A DNA stretch of 64,000 nucleotides from Schistosoma haematobium (GCF_000699445.3 NC_067202.1:8737458-8801457), one strand, 5' to 3'; shown: positions 12,701 through 27,700, numbered from the stretch's first letter. Numbers and translations are program-made. The notes: a model not told the origin generated them from the sequence alone.

Positions 12701-15700
12701 ATCAAACAGTTATACAAGAAAGATTACACTACGTCTTAATCGACCATCCAGTTCAGAAGACATAGCCACCTATAGTTGCCGTGCATGGAATTGTCATGGT
12801 CGAACTATTACATCAAGTGTTTTATCAATGCAAGGTAAACATTAACTAACCTTCTTTTTATTCATATTATAATCACATTTTTCTAAAGAATTTCTGTAAT
12901 CTGACTGTAGTTTCTTTTTCATTAGGAGGAGCAACTTGAATGCTTTCTAAGGCATTCATAATCAATTGATAAAGTAGTGAAACTTCATCAGTTGAGATGG
13001 CTGAGACACGTGTTACGTATGCCCAACCACCGATTACCTCGACGTGCTGTTTTATGGTGTAGGAGTAGGTTGAAAGAAAGCTAGGGACGGCCAAACCAAA
13101 ATATGGCACAGATCCGTGAAGTTACTGACAAGTGAACTGAGTCATGTTGGTAGGTGTAGACTACCTGGTTGGGATCGGCCAGATGATAGCAACCGACGGT
13201 TAGAGACCTTGAATGACATGGCTCAAAATCGTTTTCAATGACGCGGGTGCATCCATTCTTTGTGTTCTCCCAAATTCTACTCTTCTGAGTTCTTCATGTC
13301 CGTTTTTTTCTTTATCCAATTCTATTTCACTCGATTATACTCACTGAATAACATTTTTAAACCCTAATGTTTCCTAATACTACTTATACTTTTTCTACCT
13401 CTACCACTATGGGATTTGAATGGACAATTGTATCTGTGTGATAATGTGGTATGGCTACTCGAACTGATGTACGTATGTACGAAGTTCTACGTTGCTACTG
13501 ACTAGCTGAATAATTTATACTGATTACATTATTTAAGAAGGATTAATTAACTACCTTTTCTATTCTAATCAATTATAGTTGAGTAGGTTTTCTTGAAGTA
13601 TTTTCCACAACTGTCAGCTTGAGAAAGCATATGATTTGATTCCAAGGAATTCAAATGATTCTAACTGAAATTTTTTGGTAACTCGATTTCTGCTTCTAAT
13701 TTAGTTATAAATTGTTTATATTCTCAACGACAACAAAAATGGTCTCATCCGGAAGAACATTCCTTCATAACTTCTTAAAATGAATCAAATAACTGCATAT
13801 AATATGCCTTAATTCATTTATTCTACATAACAAGTGAAATGAATTTCAATTGTTTGTCAGACATTGTTAAGTAACTGAAGTATTATGTGATCCCAGTAGT
13901 TTCATAACCATCAATCATTAGATAACTTGTGTAACTTATGTAAGTTATGACCTCTATCCTACAGATTATATATGAAATATAGTCAAGTTGACATTGATCA
14001 TAAACATTTATTTAATTACTATCTATCTATCTATCTATGTTTTTCTTTAAAATCATGATTTAACTATTCATTGTTTAGATCACTTCGCTAAATTCGATTG
14101 TCCCTTAGAAAAACCGAATATGAATGACAATATCGATATGGTAAAAATTGATTCAATTCAATCATCAGTAAATACTTCTCAAAATGTTCGTGATGTAAGC
14201 TTGTGTTCTATGTAAAATACATCACCTTTCATGCAGTTACATTTTCAAATTACCTCATAATTGATCATTTATTACAGCTTAATAATAGTAGTGTAAATCA
14301 ATTGTTAACTGGTCACATTATACTCCATTTGACATACCTACAAAGGATAATGAATGTGATGGCTTTTACTGAAGTGTCATTGCAAGACAATATTCTTATG
14401 TGATTATATTCAAAAACCCTTTGCATGATGCTTAAAAACTAAATCGCAGGATTTTTTTATAACCTTGTAACCAGTTTACTGTTGTATTCTACAGCCCGAT
14501 CTCGTCATCATACCATTTCCTAGCTTTTTACCAACTTGGTATGTAAGAAATAATCAATAAAACAGAATGATCTTTATAGCTGAAAGCCTAATTTTCATAT
14601 TTGCAACTCATTTGTATAAACAGACTACTGAAACAACTCAAACATGGAGATTTGAGTGATGATGTTAACTTGATAAAGAAATCACTCAAAAAAAGCCAGC
14701 TGAAACTTATTGCTTATGTACCACGTAACTCTGGATTTACATTTGATCTGTTCGGAATTCCCCAACCTAACACTAACTTTGTAGTCGGAATAAATCAATT
14801 GTAATATATTTCTCTATTGTACTGAGCTTTAAGAGTTGAAACCCTTGGTGATATATGTATTCTTTTAAACTCATAGATATGACTGGTTATTCATCTTCAG
14901 TAAGCACGAAAATAAGAAAAAAATCAACTAATGTAGCTAATTCTCTAAAGTTACCTATGACTAAGGTAATGTTTTGACTGCATTTTCAGTCGTGATAGCT
15001 AATACAATTCTATTTGGAATAAGTCTGTTGAATCCACATACAATGACATTAGTATTTTCATCTAGACCATAACCTTGTACCCATAATTTAATAGTAATAA
15101 ATATTATCTGACGAGCTACCATAAACTATGTAACCGGCCATTATGGAAACCGATAACTCCATATATACTTGCCAATTACTACGTTGTTCGACTGACTGTT
15201 TGTTGTCAAAGTTTGAATATGATCAAATCTAACAATCTTTCAATGGATATATTGGTACTGCTTGTATTTGGTAGTGGCTAGAGTAAAGGAATTCGCTAAA
15301 AGAACAATATATAGCATCTCTATTCAAGCCTAATCAACTTACAACAAGAATAAATACCAGTAAAATTTATATTAGACTATCCTATGTAAGTTATACATAA
15401 TTATTAACTAATACTGTGTCCTTCATGATATGTACAACAGTATGGGTGTATACAAAATAGGAACATGTATGACCTGTGATCCTACAATCATTCAATATTA
15501 GTATTGTTTAAGTTGGTATTGTGGCTAGCAGCGAGATCCAAGATACGCATTCTGTACTATTTGGGACTCTTCTGTTGTATGTTCCTTCATCAGCAAGTTG
15601 GTCTTCACACTGAAACTCAAACCCAAAACCTATCGCTACAAAAGCCAATGAATTTTTCACCGGACCACTGAATTCAAACAAGTGATAGCTTTTCCGAGAA

Positions 15701-18700
15701 GGTGCAATACTTATTCGTGAGGGTTTTTTATACACTCTCTGTTAATTTATTTGACCGCATTTAATCAGTATTTATCAGAATATGTGCACCCTCAGCGGAT
15801 ACATAAACACCAAAGCTGGTAACAAAAAAGATAATATCGAGGCGTCTGCTCAAGATCTACATGTCTCTATAAAGAATAATCAGGATTCAGTATTAAATAT
15901 CAACAACTGATTAGCTCTTACAAAAATTGCTTTAATTTCTTCTCACTGATGGACCCAAGAAAACAGACGGTTACATATCTATCTTTGGAGAAAAACCGCC
16001 AACAAAGTTTTGCGTTCAAAGAAATGAGAATAATATTTAACTATTTAAAAGACTAAATGAAGTCACAAGGAAACTAAGTGTTTACATTTATACTACATCA
16101 CACAGACTCCTATCTTAAAGTAATTAAATGCTAGAGTTTCAATGTTTTTATTAATCCAACTTCAAATAAAAATCATAAATGTGGTGAGATGATAGTAGGA
16201 CATCGAAGACTGTTTCATCTCTGAGTAGGAAGCGAACATACTATCTTTATTCAACAAAGATTCTATATGTTTACCTAAAGAATTTCAGTAATGAAAGTTA
16301 TATCGGTTTTTGATAACATGATTTTTTGTGTATCGCAAATACAAAATCCTATAAATGCATCACCAGACACAAGAAATATCATACTTAGAACCTTATATAA
16401 ACCACTGGTCAAGTGAAATAATGATACATGCAATTAATTAACCTAAAGCCTAAAAACAAACAAACTAATAATTACATATCTATTAAAATCCATTAAAAGA
16501 TTCTAACCCACCGATTAAGTTGCACAAAAAACCTCCAAATCAAATAGTGAAATATAACTGTAAGACAGAACTCAAGTCCTCAGTTATTAAGGCGGAGATG
16601 ATAAGTCAAAAGTATAGTCAATGAAAATATATCTTTACAATTTAGAGGACACCACAAAGCTGTGTCAAAATAAACAACCTGTCCGAAAGAACAAATTTTT
16701 GTTAGTAAACAACACACATAATAACAGGGAAAAAAGGAAATATTAATACATATAAGTAGTGTAAAATAGATTTCAAAACACCTTGAAAGTACGAAAAACC
16801 GATGAATTATCTGCTTTCATTGACTTTAAATAATTTCATAAAGAAAAATTCGAATTGAAGTTAGACATTAACGCCGTTGGATCCCGGCCAGCTCATTGGT
16901 CTAGTGGTTAGACGCTCGAGCGCAAGACCGGTGAGTCCTGGATTCGAATCTCGCGGGGCGGGATCGTGGATGCGCACTACTAAGAGTCTCATACTAGAAT
17001 GAAACGGCCATCCAAAGCTTCCAGGTTTTCCATGGTGGTCTTGCTTCAATTGACTCATAAGTTCAACTATTAAAATTACTATAATACACGCAAAACCCTT
17101 CTCTGATTATAATCATTATATGCTCACTAGTAACGGTCTCCAAGAGGTATTGCATGGAGTTCTAGTGAGAAGCAATGGCCAGTGGAGTTTAACCGGATCT
17201 GTTGTGAGATGGTAACTCACTGAATACAATGGTGGATGTGTCGCTCAATTTCGTGAATTAGTTGAGATTAGACATTAACACTGTTGGATGCCGGTCAGCT
17301 CAGTGGTCTAGATGTTAATCGTCTGTGCGCGACTCAAAGGTCCTGGATTCGAGACCCGCGCGCGGGATCGTGGATGCTCACTACTGAAGAGTCTCATGCT
17401 AGGATGAAACGGCCGTACAGTACGTTCGAGTTTTCCATGATGGTCTAGCTTCAATCGACTCACGAATTCAACCATTAAATTACTATAATATCCACCAAAA
17501 CCCTTTTCTGATTTTAATATGTGATATTGATCATTCAATATTGAACTACATCGTGAAATATTTCTTTGGCTGGTGCATTCTCTTCAAGTTTGTTTGTTTT
17601 TTTGAAAATTCATTCTAACATGTGGGCTTACTGAATGCTCTTTGTGCACACAGAAATACTTGTTTAAATGATTTTTGTAGGAGAAGTTTTGCGTTTTTGT
17701 TTTATATTTTTAAACTTCTTATCTATTCAATGAATTTTTTTCCAGAATGGTGATGCTCTGATCAAAAAAGAAGAATTCCCTCTCATTACCGTATTAAGTG
17801 ATTCACATGACAGGTATGAGATATATATCTATTAAGTGACTTGAATTGTCTATCACTTAATTATCAATGATGTGACTACTTAAATAATGGACCTTAACTA
17901 ATATTCATTTAGCGTTCACGGTTTTAATATTTGAACATTACTACTGTCAAACAATCAGTAGCCAAGGTGCCTAAACACAAAAATTCACTAATAATATTCA
18001 ACTACTGAATACTTGAAAGCCCTAACTGTAAATTTGGAAATTTTGACAATCAATTCGTCGTAATCATACAGAGATAAGAGGTTAAACTATGTAAATCCCA
18101 GTCCTGTTTTTTTCAAGTATGTGAATCAGTACCTGCTATGGTTTGATTGTTTCTTCTTGAATCTAAACGTAATATCCAACTCATTTACTGTACGTCTCAT
18201 TGAATTAGTGTAGATACAATTCCTGTTAGAGTTAAATATTTAAAGATTATTGACATTCATAAGTATGAAATATCATTATAGTAGTAGGACATGGATAAGA
18301 AGCAATTAAGAGTAAGATTATCAATTAAATAAACGTAGTAATCCCGTTGAGATGGTGGAGAAGATTTGTAGCTCAAGTGGATGATTTTGGTGGAGTTTTG
18401 TTCTCTGAGCTGCTCTCTGAGTAGTAATCCCTCACTTTACCATCAAGTTGGATTCTTATGAACTCAGTTATCAAATATTTGGTGTTTGGTAAATTCCTAT
18501 CGTGTATTCACTCAGTTTTGATATGCCTAATACAAAGGTCATTATAATTTAGGAATACTTAAATGTAGTTAGTAAACTCTATGACTAGAAACTATATAAG
18601 GAATGATATTTCCTCATGAAGTGTATTTCTTAAACGCTATAGACTTGACATTATTTTCTTAACCATTAGGAGATCTTGGTCACGATCATAGTCTGAAAAC

Positions 18701-21700
18701 TCTATGAGACAAGTGATTCTTGTTATTTATTGACAGGATATAAATTTATTAAGTTTATATTGCATACATAAATCGTTATCATTGAATCTTCTGTATCCAC
18801 TTTTATATCATAAAAACCTTTCAATAAAGTTACTTATTGTAAAGTCTAAACATGATTTCAAGATTCAGCAAATTTCTATGTATGAAGTTCCATGAAACTA
18901 CTTAACGAAGTTATTAACTTGATAACATTGGCTTAGACATATGTGAATAGATCAGCAGTAATAGTATTAACAATAACATCAAGAAAATGTCATTTTGAAT
19001 CTTAAGGAGTAACTGAAATCTAAGGTGTAGTACGTTTTCTTTCAAGATTTCCGATGAAACTCAATAATGATCATTAAGATTTTTTTAAAGATATTTTAGA
19101 ATTTCTATCGAATTACACTGTAAAATTGTTAATGCACAAATTGATCACTGAGTAGTAATAATTATGGTGTTTGTCAAATTCCTAAAGTTAACCCTACTCT
19201 TTTGATCAATTTCTAATGTGATCATTAAGCTAAGTAACTCAGTAAGGCAATATATCATGTTTGAATCGGTAGGTAATTGGAGATTATTCCCACGATACTA
19301 CAATGCCAAGTTTCATGTTAACTGACACTCGTTAACAAAATTTATCTGCAATTTTCGAGAGAAATTATCCTCCAAGTGAAACAATAAAGAATTCTTTGCT
19401 ATCGATTAACAACTCGTGTAATATCCAGTACTAAAACTTTATTTCTTGATTTCGTCTAATTATCTAACTTCTTCAATGTATTCAGATGGGATGAAAATTT
19501 CATAAATATATATCAATATTCTTTTATTTTTACTACCGGGTTTTATAAACTTATTCTGATTATCTGTTTTTACACTTGTAGTATCAGTGAATTCAAACGA
19601 TTTGAACCGGTAAGTGGTTTCTATACGTTATATATATTTTAGCTGATCCCCTTCATTCATTCGCCTATGAAGAGAATTCGATTATCATTTTTACTTAGTT
19701 AACTTATATTTAAGGTGAAATAATAAACGTGTCTTTAGTATAGTTAACTTTATGTATTTCTACAATACATCGTACTTACAAATAACCATTTGATTTAGGA
19801 TTGTTAAATGTCAATGACTAAGAACTCCAGATATAAGGCCAATGTTGGTTGACACTAGTTACCAAAATGTATTTAAAATCTACCCCAGAAAATGGTAGTT
19901 GTGTTTCAGAAACCTCAGCGGTAACATCTTTGAATGTGATATTGAACAAAGTGGGTTTGAATCCCTTTGAGACCACTAGTATCCTCGGGAATGAAGATAT
20001 ACTGTGCTAACGCAAAACTAAACAGTATTTTTCCATGTATCTAATATCGCTTAACATTAAACGTACTGTATTGTTAAATTGAATCACTCAAACTACTTCC
20101 TGATTCCACTGATTAATTATAAGTAAACAACTCAATGATAATTACTGCTGAAAGGATAGAGAATGTTAATCTTTGCTTTGAAAAGGATAAATAAAGAAAG
20201 GAACTGGACGGAACTTCATTTTCCGGCTGAGTTATAAGAAGATGATACAAAAAATTACCATCTAGTATTGACCAGTCTGGGTAAAATGATTATCATAGCA
20301 ACCTATAGAGATAAACATTAGTTATCCTGTTTGCTGCACCTATCAAAAAAATAATTAGTATTTTCATTCAACAAATTATTGATTGTTAATGTGACAGAAA
20401 TACCCTAGTTGGCTAAAAAGGAATTGGAACCTATTCAATCTACAATTTATTGATCACTGAGTGGTGATAAGTGACATGTATATTAGGTCTTTCTTAGTGC
20501 ATAACGAATCCTATCGACCAAGTTACAATGTGGCCATTAGTCTAGGTGACTCGAAATTGCTTGAACTATGTTGAGATAAGATGGTGGTTGAAGGTAGTCA
20601 ACAGGTAACCCTGGACCCAGGTTTCGTGTTACTTGGCACTCGTCAGCAAGGTGTACCTGTAATCTTGAGGCAACTGATGCTCCCTGACGGATTCGACCCC
20701 GTGACACACATGACATTGATCACCACCCAGTGATCAATCAATTGTAAATACATCTCAGTTCTACAGGAGGTTAGTTGCCACTCGGATACCCTAGCTGTAA
20801 CGTGTTTGACTGTGAAGCTGGGTGACACGGGATTAAATTTATCAGAGAGTACTAGTTCCCTCAAGATTATAGACAAACTTAATCAATGTTTCTGTGGTTA
20901 ATTACTCGAACATTTCTAAACAAAAAATCCCCGAAATATTGGTAAACACCCAATAGTATATTTTAAAGAAATTGTTTTTTCCAAATTCTCACTGAACAAA
21001 TTAATACATCTTTGCTTGCTTTAACTAGAAATATTCAAGTTCTATCATTGAAATATCTCCTGAAAACCAATCCATCGATGTTAAGTAAGTTCACTTGTTC
21101 CATTAAGATTTCCTTTTTATTTTTATCTCTTCGTACCAACAGCCATCTTCTAGAAGACACTATCATGATTTGAGATAGTTACATGGTTACAGTGAACACT
21201 TGATTGACTACTCGATTAGCAGCGCACAGTTGGTATGAACCAAATTCGCTGTACATGATAGGCTATGATAGAAAATTAGAAGGTTGTACTGATCACAAGA
21301 ATAATTAATATATATACTTCACTTGCTTGTGTCTCAACAAAACAGGAAATCATCTTCATATCTAATGCAAATCAAACTGATATACCTCACAATCTCAATA
21401 ATGTTGTTCAAAAAACTCCCTTCAGTATTCTCTAATGATTTCGTCTGAACATTACTACAAGTTTTGCTATTGAAACATGTAGCTTAAAGAATAAAACATC
21501 ATTATAAGAGTTAATATCTATTTAAATATTGATTTTGTGGAACATTATCACTTGTTACTCTACACTATATTGTTATATACTCATCTTGATATCTACTATA
21601 GCTATCTAATATAACATCATCAGCTGATGACGTCGTTCAGAAGAACGATGAAAGCTCCATGACTAGACCATCCAGCTTAGAGAACAAAACTCCATCAAAA

Positions 21701-24700
21701 TCTACTCCACCATCTCAAAGTAGTTTACTTTTCACACTTCTCATAATACATTCAATGATAAACATTACGAAGCATTGGTTTTTACATTCTCTAATCGATT
21801 TTACACTATTCTAATAACTTTTATATGAAGTGAAATAAGATGTAACTCAACATGTAGTTTTATAAAATATGTATTAGTAGAAATCAAGTATCTATGGACA
21901 AAGTTTCCATTATGAACTTTATAGATTATAGCAAGTTAAAAATCCCAACATGTTACTCAATTCTACCCTCAAACAAATTTCATACAATTAGTTTCCTTGA
22001 CAAATTATTCAATTTATTATGAAGAAGAACTGGAATTCTACATGTACTAAGGGATCAATCTGTTTCTGCTCTTTTTTTATTAATCAGAAGAGAAAACAAC
22101 ATGTTCATAGGATTAATGAGCAATAGTACTCTAGGACCTTGATATTTATGTAACAAGGCTCGAATATACAAAATGGTTATCAATGATTTTACTAATGATT
22201 TTTTCCAGTTAGAACTACCGAATAAGCAATAAAGGAGTTTAAATATAAAGTTTTAGATAAGAAGATAAGTCAGTTGAAGGAGATTATCAACTTAATCTAA
22301 CTGATGTGCAATTAATTGTGTTGCGTAATCCAAACGATTAAGAATGATTATTCAATTGAAATCTCAATAAAATTCAATGAGACTATAGTTGTTATTCACT
22401 TATAGTATATCAGTTGTATTATTATTTCAGTTAATAACTTTCAATGAACTCACGCGATCCCTAATTAACAATTACGAATAATTTTAATGAAGACTATATT
22501 TTTTTAATAGTTGGGACCATGAGTCAATTGGAGCTAGACCATCATGGAAAACTTGGAAGCATTGGACGGCCATTTCGTCCTATTGTGGAACTCCTCAGCA
22601 GTGCGCATCCACGATCCTACCTCGCGAGATTCAAACCAGTGCTTCCAGGTTCTTCATGGTCGTCTAGCTTCAATTGACTCATGACCTCAACTATTAAAAT
22701 TACTATAACATCCATAAACCCCTTCTGATACTATGTTTTTTTACCGAATAAAAAACCTTGTTCTATATAAATAATTGCAATTATACATAACTTGTTTCAC
22801 AATTATTTATTTGACAGTATGAAAACCTCTACTGTGATAAAAACAGTAAGTTTTCTTTCATTGTTTTCCTTCATTCAAAATCAATTATTTCTTTGACGAA
22901 CCATTTATAGTGTTATCATCGAGTAAATTTTCCCATCACTTTTTAAGTTGAAAATTAAAACTTACTTACGCCTGTTAGTCCAAATAGAGCATAGGTCACC
23001 GACCAGCGTTCTCCAACCTACTCTGTCCTGGGCCCTCCTTTCTAGTTCCATCCAACTTTTGTTCATTCTTCTCATGTCTGTCTCCGTTTCTCGATGTAAT
23101 GTGTTCTTTGGTCTTCATCTTCTCCTTTGGCCTTGAAGATTCCAAGTGAGGGCTTGTCTTGTGACGCAGCTGGAAGCTACTAACTTTTAATAGGACTTAA
23201 TACTTTATTCATTTTATGACCAATTAACTTAAATCATCTCTAAAATTCGTTTAAAGTAACGAGATTAATCATATTATCATTATAAGGTTGTGGAGACTGA
23301 ATTTCAAAGAAATCATGAACCGATCAATTTTAGACCATCATTAAAAACCATGTAGCATTAGACGGATGTTTTGCTCTAGTATGGGACTACTCAACCATGT
23401 ATAACCACAATCCCACCAGCAGGAATCGTACCTAAAACCTTCGGTTTCGCGCCCAAACCCTTAACCTTTAGGTCATTGAGCCAACATCAAATAGAGTTAA
23501 TGTTTAAATTTAACCAGTTCACGATACTGAGTGATCATCTTCCACTTTTTTAGTTGAATTAGTGCCTCACACTGAATATAGATTATATCCACTAGTCATA
23601 GCTTCTCACTAGGTTCCAGAAAATTTCCTCTCGAAGTTCGTCACAAGTGAGCATATGATAACGTTCAGTATGAGATTGTTGAATTTCATTCCAAGTTTTC
23701 ATTGATTGTCCAACTTAATGAAATGTATCATTTTTATTAAGTTCAACAAATTGTAAATGTCAAATAACTCGTCAAGGAATTTATAATGAAGGGGATGAAA
23801 TGGCCGTCCAGTGCTTCCAGGTTTTCCATGGCGGTCTAGCTTCAATTGACTCACGACCTCCACTATTAAAATTACTATAATATCCACAAAACCCCTCCTG
23901 AAATTAATAATGAATTTTTTATTTCCTGTTCACCCGAATTTAGTCAATAATAAATTCATATTTGTGTACAGTTGAATGATCTTCAAAAACTTTATTATCA
24001 TAATAGGCTCATCACAATTTAATGTTGAAATACTTAACTTTTCACCAAGAAACATGCTAAACATTCCAAGGAATTTCTGTCAATTCAAATCTCTATTCGG
24101 ACACCTAGAATAAAACTGTCTGAAAACATAAAACATGGTCGATAGCATTCGATGTGCACTAAATAAGGACTTGACACACATGACATTGATCAGCACCCAG
24201 TGATCAATCAATTGTGATTACATCTCAGTTCTACAAGAGGTCGGTAGCGGCCCGGATAGCTCAGTGGTAACGTCTCTGACTGTGAAGCTGAGTGACACGG
24301 GATCGAATCCGCCAGGGAGCACCAGTTGCCTCAAGATTACAGGTACACCTTACTGACGAGTGCCAATTAGCACAAAACCCGGGTCCAGGGTTTCCTGTCG
24401 ACTACCTCCAACCACCATCTAAACTTAAGACATTTCAAATACTACGAAGTCATTGGAATTAATTTAATATGACTCCAAAAATGAACAACTACTAACTTTT
24501 AAGAGATTGAGTCTTCAACGGACACAATACAGTTAGGTTAATTAAACAAACTAATTATATGGTTCCTAACTAATTCCATTTCTTGATATAGAAATGCCTT
24601 CAAATTAGACTGAGATTTTTATTTCAAAAAATTCGAATTTAATAAGAACAAGTGTACGCTCATCAATATGCTGATCGTGATATATTTTCGAGGTTTTCAA

Positions 24701-27700
24701 TGAAATCCACACTGAACACAAAATGAAGCTCGTGCTACACAGAGTATTGATTGGCTCTAGTAAACATGGATTATCGTGGCTCTTCCACTTCACATTAGCT
24801 TTATTCATTTAAAGCTGAAATTAGTTTACAATAGATTTTTAACGTCAAATTACATCAAACTGTCACAGGATTAATTAAATCAATTAAAATGTTTATTTCT
24901 CTAAAGTCTGATAACTTTGAAAACTAATTTAACCTTATTAGAAAAGATTAAATCATAAATTGATTAAAGACATTTATTATCAAATGAGGTTGCGTACTAA
25001 TCAAGGGGTAAGGGAGAAAATAATTTATGGGTCAGATATGAAGAACAACAAACATAAAGGTCATAATAATGAACTGAATAATAATCGAGCAAACTTGTAT
25101 AATTTTAATAGTTGAGATCATCAGTCAATTGAACCTAGATCACCATGGAATACCTGGAAGCATTGAATGGCCGTTTCATCCTATTGTGGGACTCCTCAAT
25201 AGTGCGCATCCACGATCCCATCCCGCGAGATTCTAACCCAGGACCTATTAGTCTCGCATGCGAACGATTAATATCTAAACCACTGAGCTGGCCGGCATCC
25301 GACGGTATTAATGTCTAACTTCAACTAGTCTAAGAAATTGAGAGACACATCCACCATTGTCATCAGTGAGTTACTATCTGACAACAGACACGGTTGAACT
25401 CCACTGGTCACTGCTTCTCACTAGAACTCCATGCAATACCTCTTGGAGACCGTCACTAGTGAGCATATGTTGATTAGTATCAGAAGAGGTTTTGTGGAGA
25501 TTGTAGTAACTTCAATAGTTGAGATCACGAGTCAATTGAAGCTAGACCATCATGGAAAACCTGGAAGCACTGAACGGCACTTTCGTCCTATTGTGGGATT
25601 CCTCAATAATAATAACTGATTCGAGTTTAAAATTGCAAAACATATCTAACCTATAAATTATTTGCTTCCTTACCCCTTGATTACATACGTAACCTCATTT
25701 GATAATAAAAGTCTTGAATCTATTTATGATGCAATCCTTTCTATCCTCCTATAGACATATAATTTCCATATAACTAACCTTGTTAATCTATTTTTTTCTG
25801 TTTTATCTGAATGTTTCTCTTTGTTGTTCGTCCCATTTTATTTTATTCTAATACTTGTTATGTATATGTATATGTATGCATGTGTAAAAATGATTATGTT
25901 GTTATCATCCTCTTGATTGTTACAAATACTTAACGCTTGAACATTTCATATATTTATCATATTAAACACCATATTGATCTTGTTATATAACTGATCCATT
26001 GGGTGACTGATTTTCCTCATTCTCTATATCCGTCATTATTATTAATTTAGCATCGTTGCTGTACACAGTGTGCAATGATATGAAAAATTATGAAATATAC
26101 TTTTTTTAAGTAATCTGTGATAAATTATTCATTGTTACCATTTAAAATGTATAAAAACTGTATATATGACGGATGGTGATGATTGTAGCGGTGACCGTAA
26201 CTATTCAGGTCATAGGACTAAACACAAAGGACTCCATTAGAATGAATGGCGAGACTATAATTAATGAACGAACCAATCAGGTATAAGATAACAGGTCTCG
26301 GATTCGGGAGCGAAATTCATTCATCCATTTGGATAAATAGAGTTTTGGTATTATACCTGATGTCAGTTCGTGATGAAAAACCGAAATATAATTCCTCAGA
26401 TTAATCATCGACTGTAGATTATAATTCTAATTTCTCACATAGGTTCATAACCCTCATTTGGTCCTGGTTATTAAATGAACACTATCAAGGTCAGCCTGGA
26501 GTCGCCCAAAGCTCGTCCATAAATTATAGTCTCACCGAATGAATTTCACCAGTTGAAATATACTATTCAAAAGAGTCAAGTTAAATCAAGAGTGAAGATA
26601 TATGGTGATCATGTATTTGTATGACATAATGATTTAGTTGATTAGGTTGTAAAGATTCGTTTAATTTGTGAGTGGTTGTCATGACGAGTGAACATTAGTT
26701 AGAATAACTCTGAGAACAAGGAATCATCTTAAAAGTATTTTATATTAATATAAATTATCAATTTTAAATTGTTGAAAGAGTTCAGCCAAGCTAAAAGTGA
26801 AATAATCATCAATTTAGTATGAGATCGCAAGCTTATTACTCTATATCATGAATATAATCCAAAAATGTAGATCGTTATGTTCCAACCCTCATTCTCTTTC
26901 TTCTCAAAGATCCTGAATTCTAACTCTGGATAGATTGTGGCTAAATCTGTCTAACGCTCTGTGATTTTTTCATTGATATTGATGTCCATTAATGAAGAAA
27001 ACCAGTTTTAGATAGTATTACTTAATCGTTATTGTAGTATGTCAATTTTTCTTGTTCAAGTCACTTGACCAGTTACATCATTCAAAATATTCTCTTAATC
27101 GACTTATAAAATCCCAGTTATTCGAATTCTTAGCACCGATTGATATTTAATGGACGAAAAATGAAACGACACTTGGTTATGTATTTTTTTGTTATCAAGT
27201 TATTGAATATCATATTGTTAGCAAAGATGGAATAGTTACCGACACCAAAACAGTATCTTATATTATGAATAATGTTTACACAATGTGACTTCATAATTAA
27301 CTATTGTATTAGTGAGAACAAATAAAATTTAAGAAAACAGTCAGATAAGTCTATGTCTAGTCACCATAAGCAGTGGAGATCCAAAGAAACTTTAAACAGA
27401 AAGCTCTCAATACTATACTAAAGGATTTTTGAATTATTAAAATGATACCACATTAGTTATCATTGATAACAACTTAAGCTAGTGGATTTTGCATTACACT
27501 TTTATATACAGTCTATATGAATCCACGAATCATAATGATTTCATGCTTCGTTGTGAATTCACTGGCAGGACTTATCAGCACTCAATCATCACACTTATTC
27601 AACCCAGTTTTAAACTTAAAACAAAGTTGTTCTAGTTTGTGGAAATCTCTTTCAAGAATAAATAATTTAGATGATGGCATCATTTACCGTTTGCAATAAA

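Noticed and set aside
24241..24312. Possible tRNA gene (A box and B box, about 72 nt)
   Set aside because: The acceptor stem does not pair, and the same head recurs as part of a longer repeat with leader and tail. It is a SINE head.
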